The position numbers and the translations under genes are program-made. 64,000 bases of DNA from Crambe crambe (taxonomy: Eukaryota; Porifera; Demospongiae; Poecilosclerida; Crambeidae): positions 4,931,501 to 4,995,500 of the forward strand of contig OZ004583.1 of NCBI GenBank assembly GCA_963924555.1. The letters are read 5' to 3'. Below, piece by piece: positions 13,796 to 23,174 of this stretch. Each line of letters starts with the position of its first letter. Positions within the stretch are counted from its first letter, which is position 1. Below the pieces are notes generated by a model that made no database searches, was not told the DNA's origin, and worked only from the letters and a program-made list of their open reading frames with translations.

Positions 13796-14345
13796 CAGAT
13801 GGTTCCATGTTATCGTCACTGTTGTAAGTCGTCAAGTCCAAGTAAAATTTCTTTGACTGTGCAGTCTTTGTGAATGGATCTGACTATGTAGCCTCCAATA
13901 TACCTAATTGCACACTGTCCTTCGTATATTAGCTCCTTTATATTGGTGTGTACATCATCATCAACTGTCACAGGTAATGCTTTTTCTATCAGTGAGATGA
14001 ATAAATTCAGAGTAAGTTGCTGATAAAATAGGGGCTCAATGGTTATGCCACAATCAGTGAGGAATTTCACCAGATGGTTCCATGTTATCGTCACTGTTGT
14101 AAGTCGTCAAGTCCAAGTAAAATTTCTTTGACTGTGCAGTCTTTGTGAATGGATCTGACTATGTAGCCTCCAATATACCTAATTGCACACAGTCCTTCGT
14201 ATATTAGCTCCTTTATATTGGTGTGTACATCATCATCAACTGTCACAGGTAATGCTTTTTCTATCAGTGAGATGAATAAATTCAGAGTAAGTTGCTGATA
14301 AAATAGGGGCTCAATGGTTATGCCACAATCAGTGAGGAATTTCAC
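13796..14345. repeat. 275-bp tandem duplication inside the transposase remnant
   Basis: 13796-14070 and 14071-14345 are near-identical; the one difference I see is CACTGTCC versus CACAGTCC. The unit duplicates the 3' part of the minus-strand open frame, so the C-terminal motif AIRYIGGYIVRS occurs twice. Confidence 0.9.
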
Positions 14346-14617
14346 CCACTTATCAATAAATGAAGATGAACTCCGGAGTGAGTGAAACTCAATCCATAAT
14401 TTTTCCTTAATACTTGAAAATTTTCTATACCTTTTGTAATGATTTTTGAGATAGAATCTAGAAGCCATTTACTGAACTCAGTAATAATGGAATTGGGTTG
14501 CTGGTATAGCTCATATAACTTAGTAGCCATGTCAATTAAAATCTTACAATTATCCATGGAGGTATCATAATCTGCATCCATGCTCATATTATGGCAAGCA
14601 GCTTTTATAGCTTCCAC
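13816..14617 (-). pseudogene. Transposase-like remnant, possibly P/THAP type
   Basis: Three overlapping minus-strand open pieces (14617-14342, 14468-14091 and the duplicated 14094-13816) encode helical sequence and the motif CAIRYIGGYIVRSIHK. An aromatic-GGY/AGY pattern of this kind is common near the C-terminus of many eukaryotic transposon proteins. No catalytic acidic triad or N-terminal THAP zinc finger is visible, so the identity rests on the motif and on the 7-bp target duplication of the surrounding element. It is broken by at least one frameshift and by the 275-bp duplication. Confidence 0.45.
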
Positions 14618-14988
14618 ACAACTATCTGCAGATATGAAGTAGCCTCTAACTTAAATATCACCTAGCTACCTATTTTTCATTTTTCTCTCTCCCTTTTTTA
14701 TACAGTAATAAGTTGTCAGCTAACCTTTAACTTGTGGAATGCAAGTGGCCATAGGTAACTCAGAGGATCACAGAGATCAGTAGCTAGCTTAGCTCGATGC
14801 AGCGGCAATCTCCCGCGTTACGTTGCTCGCGGATAAAGAGTTAAGCAAGGCCACGCCCTCGGACACGGATTCAACGAGTTAATGCGCCGTTTCCAATCCC
14901 GTACACGTAGTTTATAGTATATAGTATCTATGATGGGAGTGACGTCACATGACGTAGGCAGTTTCCAATCCTGTTCCATGTCTAATCT

Positions 14989-15471
14989 TAGTCTGGCGTC
15001 GCCAGCCCAGCTTTTCTTCTTTTTTTGGGGGACGGGGAAGAAAAGTGGTCTGGTGGCTCTAGCATCAACTACTTGTGTCGCCCGCGCGCGCAGCTATAGC
15101 TGCGTCCCAATCAGATTGCTCTATTCAGTCACGTGAAGTAGTATTAATGTTGGCGAGACACACCCACTATTTATTCCAAGTTGGCAGAGCTAGAGCTATG
15201 GAGAGTAACCAAGAACTGTGTTTAAAGAGCTAGGAATACCTGGCCTGAAGCCTGAACGGCTGAAAGTTGTATCAGCGATTTTCAAGGGCGATGTGTTCGC
15301 AATTCTACCTACTGGCTTCGGAAAATTATTCAACACGCATGTTATTGCAATTTAAATTATTTTTGAGAGAGCGCGCGGGCGACACAAGTAGTTGATGCTA
15401 GAGCCACCAGACCACTTTTCTTCCCCGTCCCAAAACAAAAGAAGAAAAGCTGGGCTGGCGACGCCAGACTA
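14989..15471. mobile_element. TAGTCTGG-type MITE, copy 2, carrying a RecQ fragment
   Basis: Inverted repeats of over 100 bp open TAGTCTGGCGTCGCCAGCCC and close with GGCGACGCCAGACTA. A perfect 9-bp direct duplication GTCTAATCT flanks it (14980-14988 and 15472-15480). Copy 1 (6248-6562) lacks the middle, which here holds a piece of helicase coding sequence. The 9-bp duplication points to MULE/Mutator transposition. The helicase piece suggests the mobilising element encodes, or once captured, a RecQ-like enzyme. Confidence 0.8.
15198..15330 (+). pseudogene. RecQ-like helicase N-terminal fragment inside MITE
   Basis: After a start codon at 15198 and a frameshift, the text ELGIPGLKPERL..VVSAIFKGD leads to FAILPTGFGK. 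This is a RecQ Q-motif region followed by Walker A. The lysine is present, but the normal following S/T is lost and the sequence then runs into the right inverted repeat. About 40 codons only. Confidence 0.6.
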
Positions 15472-15897
15472 GTCTAATCTCTGATTGCACGAAGAGTACC
15501 AGACCCCTTTTCCCTCCTTAGAGGGCGGGGTCTGGGGACGAGACTAACGTTAAGATGGCACAGATGGACATCATTCAAAACCTACTACTGTAATGTATGT
15601 ATTAATTTTAATATCACATTACTGATTTCTTTTGCACTTAATAAAGTTTTATAGCAGTTTATTTTGGAACTTGGTAACCAATGAAACACCCAACTCAAAG
15701 CTAATTGTCATCTAGGACTACCCATTCACATGTACTTGTAAAAATATATATTGCTCCCTTGAAGTCAGCAAAGTTTAACAAACCAGTTTAATTAACATAA
15801 ATAACTAACCAGTTTGAAGGCCACCCATGTCACAATCTATAATATAACCTGGTTAGAAAAAACAGGTTTTTATCTACCTTCCCTATCAGTAGACTGG

Positions 15898-15906
15898 TAT
15901 AAAAGG
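15898..15906 (+). promoter_or_regulatory. TATA box of the RPA-like gene
   Basis: TATAAAAGG lies 86-94 bp upstream of the start codon at 15992, a plausible core promoter for the gene that follows. Confidence 0.55.
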
Positions 15907-15991
15907 AGGTGTTGCAGCTTCTCCAGCATTTCTGCAGTGTGTTGTCTACTGTAACCAGTCTTCAAAAACTTCAAAATCTAGCGATTTCCTT

Positions 15992-17000
15992 ATGGCTCGC
16001 AAACGTCTTCTCTATGAGGTCGACACATTGAAAAGGTCCAGGAACCAGTGTCCAATGCAAGCCTGCATGCAACACTGACTTCTCTTTCTCCACTCAAGAA
16101 GGGGAAACACTCTGTGTACTTTGATGGTACACTAACGGATGGTACAACAGAGCAGCGTTTTGTGGGGTTCAGTTCTGAGCAGCAGAAGAAACTGGTATCA
16201 TTTCACTCATCCCACACACCTGCTCACTTGAGCAACTGTGAACTGAAAAAGGCTAGGCAAGGTGACGAAATGGAAGTGCTGCTGAAAAAATTTACGAAGA
16301 TCTCGGAGTCCCCCAAGAAAATCAATATCCCAGACTCAACGGTTGACACTGCACCACCAGTCATCCAGTTGCGCAATTGTCAACTTTGCAAGTTTTTCAA
16401 AAGGTCAATGTTGATGTACGAGTGGTTCACATCCATGAACCCAAAATAGTGACTGGTGGAAAGAAGAAACAAGAAGTAGTAGTATCAGACTCCACAACAA
16501 CAGCTCACTTGACTCTATGGGAAGACGACGTTGACACCATGGAGGAAGAAAGCTGCTACTCACTCAAAGCTGTTGTACGTCAGTACAAAGATTTTCCAAA
16601 TTATCTATCAATGGCCAGAAATGGATCCACCATAGATCCTATCGGTGATATCGGAACATTTGTGCCATATGACTCTGACAACGAAGACAATCAACGACGT
16701 GAACTTGATTGTGCCACCATCATTGCAGTCATCCACTTTGGAACATATAAAGGATGCCTTGTGTGCAAGGCGTGAGTAGAATCCACCAATCCACCATTGG
16801 GACAATGCTCTATTCTTCAATGTATGGAGAAGTGTCTGGACCAACTATCTGCCAAACTCATCTTCGAATCCGGTGGATCCACAATGACACTGCACGCATT
16901 TGGAGCTATCCTTCACCAAATGGCAAGAGTTGATACTGCAGCTGAAGTCACTGAGGAAACTTTGCTCAATTCTGGAATGATCAACACTATCTTACAATGA
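15992..17000 (+). pseudogene. RPA1-like OB-fold single-strand-DNA-binding protein (frameshifted)
   Basis: The N-terminal part includes SLSPLKKGKHSVYFDGTL and LLKKFTKISESPKK. A second part, VNVDVRVVHIHEPKIV..GGKKKQEVVV with HLTLWEDD, resembles the OB-fold strands of RPA70. A C-terminal zinc-ribbon-like region has CLVC and a later C-x4-C pair. I infer single-stranded DNA binding in the nucleus. The frame breaks at about 16035 and 16375, and an in-frame TGA at 16773 sits where an arginine (CGA) is likely. I see no introns, and it has its own TATA box, so it may be a retrocopy or a transposon gene rather than the host RPA. It could also be a lineage-specific OB-fold family. Confidence 0.55.
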
Positions 17001-19739
17001 GAACATCATCATTATTGCTATTGACAATTTTTTGAACTAACATTGTACTAATTTCCTGATTTCATATTAATTTTTGACCTGAATTTGATTAGCTGCTTGA
17101 ACTTCATATTAAATTTCATAATGGTGCACACCAAGCTAATTCATAATATAGTGCACACCATGCATGCACTATTATACTGATGACCACTTACCTAATGGTA
17201 GTCAAAAGTTATTGGTATCACTTATTATAGCTAATCATACAATTATATCATAGCTTTTTAATGACAAGACCTATACTGTGCCGAGGCACAAGTCTTTTTC
17301 AAAACTAACTTGTTCCCTTTCATTTGATGCTTGGTTTAGGCAGTGATGTAACCAGTGTGGCTCTTCAGTATTTGTGTCATCCTATGGTAACATGGTTTGT
17401 GTCATCCTATAGCTAGTATCCTGGTAACTTCAGGTAACACCCAGTGAAATTGAAGTAACCAAAGGTAACCAGCATGGCCATTTTATATTATGTGTCATGC
17501 ATAATCATATATAGCTAGTGTCCCAGTGAAATTGAAAGGTAACCAGCATGGCTGTTCTGTATTATGCGTTCATCCTGGTTTGTGTCATCCTATATATATC
17601 TACGTAGTAACCTTCAGAAACTGCTGTTAACAAAGTAACCAAAGGTAATAATCTTTAGAAAACGCTTAGCTAGTGTTACGAAACCAAATGCACACTAAGA
17701 TGCATCAATTACACGATCACTTCCTCTCTTGTGGCTTGTACTAGGTCAATACAGTGGAATTTGACATTTAACATTACCTGTGATATCTCAGAAATGCTTT
17801 CAGCTAGTGCTTTAATTTTTTTGATACTTACTAAATGAAAGGTTGGTGATCATTCTCTTTACCTTTAATTCAGCAAAAACTCAGTGCCCACTCTGATGTG
17901 GCAGGGATAACTAGTGAGATTTCGACATGGGTACCTATCTTCAGTACACCAGACATCTCAGATGCAAAATAGGATGTACATTATGAAACCACACTACAAA
18001 CCACTTGATGACCTTCCATAAGGCTTCACATGATGTAGAAACTGTATATTCTTATTGAGCTGCAACCCTCCACACTATAAAGAAAGGGCTAGTTAAGCCT
18101 CCATTCAAGTCTCAGAAACATTCATTCAGTTTACGTTAAGTACCTGACTGGAATGTATAGGCCTTTGATACTTTGCATGTGGATAGCCAACAGTATGAAC
18201 TATATAAACATGTAAAAAAAACTTAAGTTTAGCTTGAAAACACAATGAAATGTCACTTCTTTTGGGGTGACACAGCAAACTTTCTACTCATAATATTAAA
18301 ACAAACAAACAAAACATCAAAAAGTTGGTATGGCTATAGTTCCTTCAAAGATCTCTGAAATCAAATTTATACATAACAATTATAACAATATGGAAGCAGC
18401 TGTATTCAGGCCCTGCTATATTATTCCCTCTTTTATTCTCAAAAAAGTTGGTAATTATTCCCTCTAATTATTCCAGCAAGAAAGGAATTTTATAGTGTTT
18501 GTGACACAATAAAATCATGTTATTATTGTAACCTGACAGATGTTTCTATATAGTCTTGCAGTGAGAATGCTTGTTTATGTACCTTTCTTTTACGTGCTAA
18601 ATCAGATTCTCTTGGGCATTTCAGAATTAAGGCAAACAACAGCTCTTGAACTGGAATATCTTCAGAAGCCATTGCAGGCCAAGCTATGCAAGCTCAGCTA
18701 TGCTAGCACAGCTATGCTAGCAATGAAAAGCACTGAAGTGCTAACCCTCAGCGCACACTGAAAATGCTTAGTTATAGCAAGTATTATTAAGCAGATAAGC
18801 ATATCATTTATAAAGCAGTTGAGCTAGCTAGCATGTTTCTACTAACTCTGAGGTAGCTGCAGTTTGTCGTGGCAACACCATCGTAAACTTGTTACTAAAG
18901 ACACTCCAGCTAATTCATGCTGTTGCCACTAAGTCCTGAAACAATAGGTAATGGTCAGCAGTCTGGAGTGTGCATTATATGGAGTATAAGCCATATTGTA
19001 TTACTATAATGCACGCTTTTTCAAAGACGGCACAGAATTGCTTTTTTTAAAAATGTATAATTATTCAGCTGCTATGTGCTCGTAGCTGTTTGAACTGTGG
19101 TAAGTGCGCTAGCTCCTAGATCAAGGTGTGATGTGCATTATATAGAGTATAGGCCATATAGTATTAGTAATACTATAATGGATAATAGGGCTTTTTTCAA
19201 AGACGGCACAGAATTGAAGGATTTTGCTCTTTTTAAATCAATAACTTTTCAGCTGCTGCTGTTTGAGCTGTGGTAAGTGCGCCAGCTCCTAGATCAAGGC
19301 ACTAGGCATGACTGACAGAAAAATAATTCAGCATGTCAGGTATGTCGGAGCTCGCCAGCTAGCACTAGCGGCAGTTAAAAATCCTGGCTTTCTGGTGACC
19401 AAAAGCTTTATCTAATGATCTACTCAATTTCAAAGCTAGAAAATAGCATCTAGACACTGTAAACTGGTTTCAAGATCCAATAGTTGAAGTGGCTCCTATG
19501 AGAGGCATGACAGACAGATGGGACACAACCGAGTACCCGTAACCCTCTAGCGCATGCACGCTGAGGGTTAATAATTGCTACTAAATTGCTTCTACATGTA
19601 AACATTATATACCTGAGAAGATGATCCAACAATAGTTTAGCTAATTATTTTTCCAATTATTCTAGAATTATTCTATTAGCTATTATTCTGATCAATCAGG
19701 TGGAAGGGGAATCATACATAAATGACTTTAGATCATGAC
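17001..19739. other. Gene-free stretch with irregular repeats
   Basis: At 17340-17640 phrases such as GTAACCAGCATGG and GTGTCATCCTATA recur irregularly. At 18690-18730 AGCTATGCTAGCA is repeated. I looked here for the missing 3' exons of CWC22 on the minus strand and could not identify one. Confidence 0.5.
18968..19302. repeat. Diverged tandem duplication, unit about 165 bp
   Basis: Two copies (about 18968-19130 and 19132-19302) share TGTGCATTATAT, CAAAGACGGCACAGAATTG and CTCCTAGATCAAGG in the same order, with several substitutions and small indels. Confidence 0.75.
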
Positions 19740-19743
19740 TTAC

Positions 19744-21768
19744 GCTAGTCCACCAAGCCCAATGGCAGTAAAGAAATTGGTCACAAATCTTGCATTCGTT
19801 TGTGTCTTAAATGGTCTTAATTTTTCCTTCAACTTGGGCAAGCCCATAAATTCAGCAAGTTCTTGTAATAATATTTTTATAAAGATCCGGCTATAATATG
19901 TAGCAAAAAAAAAAACTCTTATAAAAATGAAGGAGATCCTATTCTCTCTCTCACCTGGATGAATTTGTTTCTTCCTCATTGAGGTGAATGCATTCCATGC
20001 TGTTCCATGGTAAAGCATCCATGTAAAACAGTTGACCAAAGAATCTGGCCACGTTTCTGATTTTGTTGGTCTCCAGACGATGAATAGTAGCGTATTGGTT
20101 TTCAAATGTATCCTCGAAAACAGCAACCCAGGCATTACTCAAAAGACAGAGATGGTTGCCAAGCAAACCATAAAAATGGAGGTAAGTTCGCTCTTGGCAA
20201 CAACACTCTATCAGCGTAAGAGCAATCTCCTTCTACATGATAAGTACAAAGGTCAAGAGAATAAGAAAACAGAGTATATTTCACACCTCGTGGCCTTCTC
20301 CCATCGTCTTCAGAAGTTTGTGGGCACACTCTTCAAAGGCAAGACTAGACATTATAATTAGGTAGATCTGCCGTCGAAACCCTGGAAACCCTGTCTGGTC
20401 GATTATCTCCATCTTGTTGCCTTCCTCTTCATCTGTTGGACACAAGTGATGTCAATAGTGTGGTGTTTATCCCATACCTCTTCTCTTACCTGCTTCACTC
20501 TCTTCCTCCTCTGACTCGCTTCCTTCTCCAGACTCGGAACCCTCTCCAAGTAGTTCTTCTTTAATACTCTCATATTTTCCCTCATTCTCAAGATAGTTGG
20601 GATCAAACCGAAACACATCTGGAAGACAGTGGATGGGTAAGATATCATGTCGAAGATAATGATATGAACAGCTTACCGAGCATGTCTTCTGGGTCCAAGT
20701 CCTCCACTAATGATAGCAGATGGGTGATCTGATCATCCTCATTGATGAGATCGAGTTCTTCTCGTACAGATGGATAAGCCTACATGGGGAAGATGCCCAA
20801 TTAAAGCCCGCCCTAGCCCTACCCCTCAAACACCTTACTTTGAAATTATCTTTTCTGACAGCAAAAAGAACTTCAATCATGTACTCCACACGACGACTCG
20901 TTTTGCCAGATTGAAGGATGGAGTGAAATGTCTCAAAAACAGCATTAATTCCCTTTGGAGTGACTTCTGTTAGCTTCTTCCCACACTCCTGGAGAAGAGA
21001 GTGTTAAATATTGATCACAGCGAACGTTTTGCCCCTACAAACCTTGATGAATCCCACGGCAACCTCCACACTGTCATCACTTGGTTCCTCCAGAAGGAGT
21101 GTCAGCAACTCCAGAGCCACTAACTCGTGGAGTACAATCTGGTTGACCAGATGAGCTAAAAACTTCACAGCAGCAATGCAAACAGTCTGAATGAAAGAAA
21201 GCTCAAATCAATGCGAGAGATGAACTATGTCAATAACGCACCTTGTCATTCCTCCGAAAGCTCTTTCTGAATCTTATAATCAGTCGTTTAGCAATTAGCT
21301 CTCCAATTGTTGGGAATTTTGTGTTTATGACAGCCACCAAGGCAGCATAGACATGCGTAAATATTGGTGCTGCTGATTGAGCCCGGATCAATGAGCGAGC
21401 CAGCAGTCCTCTCATTCTTATTACATTCTCCTGAAAGAGCTCTCCAATTATGTACGAAATGTTGGAGACGTTGACCTATGAGAGAGCAATACCATTAGTG
21501 CCAGTGAAATCAATATAGGCTATACCTTATTGACAAGACCGTTTATCGATTTTTTAAGGGACTCCCATGCCAGCCTCTGATTATCGGTTATGTCCATTCG
21601 TAACCTGGCTGGCGGGATGTAGGGCCCCCCCCGTGTCCTCTCGCTTCCGCTTTGGAGGTGGGGGTGGGTCATCGAACTGCAGCTGCCTCATTCTTCTCCG
21701 AACCTCCTATAATATACCATCAAGAATCATGCTATAGTTCAACACTTTGGTTACACTCTACTAACCAT
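19744..21768 (-). CDS. CWC22: Pre-mRNA splicing factor CWC22 (MIF4G and MA3 domains), 3' end not found
   Basis: Ten exons by splice signals and phase: 21768-21766 (ATG directly before the donor), 21706-21526, 21475-21242, 21186-21043, 20988-20839, 20779-20677, 20618-20490, 20432-20287, 20232-19955, 19890-19744. The protein opens near [12 protein letters not shown], the hallmark start of the CWC22 MIF4G domain. It continues with [20 protein letters not shown] and [16 protein letters not shown], an acidic Glu/Ser linker, and the MA3 domain with [17 protein letters not shown] and [12 protein letters not shown]22 brings eIF4A3 to the spliceosome for exon-junction complex loading. The frame shifts inside a run of eight G at about 21625-21632; seven would restore it, so an indel or sequencing error is likely. 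The last recognised exon ends at a strong GTAAGT donor, so the C-terminus, usually an RS-type tail, should lie further down. N-terminal extension is much shorter than in vertebrates. Confidence 0.85.
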
Positions 21769-21800
21769 TATCCGAATCTTCTAGCATTTACACGTGCTCA

Positions 21801-21865
21801 GCGCGCGCATGTTACTGTGACGTAATGATCATGAACATTATTACGTCACAGTAACATGCGCGCGC
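21801..21865. promoter_or_regulatory. Perfect 26-bp inverted repeat with CRE-like sites upstream of CWC22
   Basis: Arms 21801-21826 and 21840-21865 are exact reverse complements around a 13-bp spacer. Each arm contains GTGACGTAAT/ATTACGTCAC, a CREB/ATF-type core, next to a GC-alternating GCGCGCGCATG block. It begins 33 bp upstream of the proposed CWC22 start. It could be a paired activator site, or the ends of a tiny foldback element. Confidence 0.6.
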
Positions 21866-21894
21866 ATATGCATGGTTTAACCTTTCACCCCAAC

Positions 21895-22170
21895 ACGGCC
21901 ACACTAGCCCGGGGGTGCCGGGCCGGGCAAATTTTTTTTTTGGACGAGGTTTTGACTTAGAAAATTTTCAGATTCTCCATATTGACCTTTGAACCGAGTT
22001 GTGCACATGCCCATGGCAATAGGAAATATATATCCCAGGTCTTTCATTTTGTTTTGTTTGTCCGAGAACGAGTTAGTGAAGCCAGAACCAAGACCCCTTC
22101 ATTGGTAAGCAAATCTAGCTCTGAGTTAAGCTTAGGTATGACAAAAAATGTATGTTCTCTAGCTACACAC
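21895..22170. repeat. Half copy of the GC-centred foldback repeat
   Basis: GCCGGGCCGGGCAAATTTT followed by GGACGAGGTTTTGACTTAG and the AACCGAGTTGTGCACATGCC phrase match one arm of the complete foldback at 22811-23100. The other arm is missing here. Confidence 0.6.
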
Positions 22171-22238
22171 AGAGAATGAGTACATATACCGAATCCTTGT
22201 TGGAAGAAGCCTTAAAGAGATATAAAGAGATATAAAGT

Positions 22239-22798
22239 GAAGGAGCTAGATCTACATACCAATTTTTATACACTGTGAAATACATCTCTCTAATGGCCAC
22301 CTGTCAACTACCCATTATCTCTCTACAGTTACTTAACTGAGAGAGAATGGGAACGAATTATTTCTGAAGTGACAATAATTGACATCAAAAAGAAATAAGA
22401 TCCTAGGGCCTCAAGGTCCCATGTATAAGAAATAATAGATAAGGTGCTAAATAAGAGAGGAAAAGAATGAATAAACCTAGAACAATAAAAAGGAACTGAG
22501 AGGAAAGAAACTGAAATTATGTAATTGTTGGGAGGGGTGGGACGATCATGGCTATTCCCCATGGTGTTATTTCATGAAAATCTGTTCCTTCTCAGCAAAG
22601 TTCAGACCTCTGCTTGATGTAGCTGGGGAAAAGGGCTTCAAGATGACCAGAAAGTTCATGGAACCCTTCTCAGCAACTGCTTGTATTTGAGTTGATGGGC
22701 TGTGTAGAGAACAGACTTAGGATGCAACTCACACATAACTCAGAGCTACCAGTAGGTTGACCACGGAATAACAACAGTTTCTAGGCTAACGAACACGG
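22239..22798. repeat. Left arm of a long inverted repeat
   Basis: This roughly 560-bp segment is an imperfect inverted copy of 25690-26353. Shared phrases include TTCATGAAAATCTGTTCCT, CAGACCTCTGCTTGATGTAG and TCACACATAACTCAGAGCT. Both arms have diverged by substitutions and indels. The 2.9 kb between them holds a foldback and a Ginger-type transposon. Confidence 0.75.
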
Positions 22799-22810
22799 TA
22801 AAGAGTCTGT

Positions 22811-23100
22811 AGAAGCTTGCATGCTAGTCTCTGGTGGGTGTGGTCTGAGATCTCTGTCTCCCACGGGCATGCGCACAACTCGGTTCAAAGGTCAATATGG
22901 AGAGTCCGAAAATTTTCTAAGTCAAAACCTCGTCCAAAAAAAAATTCGCCCGGGCCGGGCGAATTTTTTTTTTGGACGAGGTTTCGACTTAGAAAATTTT
23001 TTAGACTCTCCACTGACCTTTGGCTTTGAACCAAGATGTGCGCATGCCCGTGGAAGATAGAGTCTCTCAGGCCACACCCACCAAAGACTAGCAAGCTTCT
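22811..23100. mobile_element. 290-bp foldback element with GC-rich centre
   Basis: The whole unit is a near-perfect palindrome. It runs from AGAAGCTTGC to GCAAGCTTCT, with the axis at about 22955 inside CGCCCGGGCCGGGCGAA flanked by A and T runs. A single-stranded copy would fold into one long hairpin. There is no open frame. A half copy lies at 21895-22170. Confidence 0.8.
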
Positions 23101-23174
23101 ACCGTACACTATAATAGGTTCCTACAATATGGACTGGAAACGCCTATTAAATTAATATTAACAAGCACTTCCGG

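Larger units (their letters stand above)
12925..14932. mobile_element. Inner 2.0-kb inverted-repeat transposon with 7-bp target duplication
   Basis: The ends begin CATAGATACTATA and share ACTACGTGTACGGGATTGG as inverted repeats of about 38 bp, with a small insertion on the right. ATGGGAG flanks both sides (12918-12924 and 14933-14939), a 7-bp target duplication. Inside is the minus-strand remnant at 13816-14617. P/THAP9-type elements make 7-8-bp duplications, so P-like is the best guess; it is not proven. Confidence 0.7.
12117..14985. mobile_element. Outer inverted-repeat DNA element, interrupted by the element at 12925-14932
   Basis: The left end TTAGACACGGAACAGGATTG and the right end (inverted TTAGACATGGAACAGGATTG) match over at least 25 bp with one mismatch. 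Its own left part also holds a second inverted pair near 12151 and 12882 (GCTATCCG/CGGATAGC), suggesting a further nested layer. Little coding sequence remains. No clean target duplication was seen. Confidence 0.6.

Noticed and set aside
18540-18761. 73-codon open frame with hydrophobic start
   Set aside because: Its end is made of short AGCTATGCTAGCA repeats and nothing supports expression.
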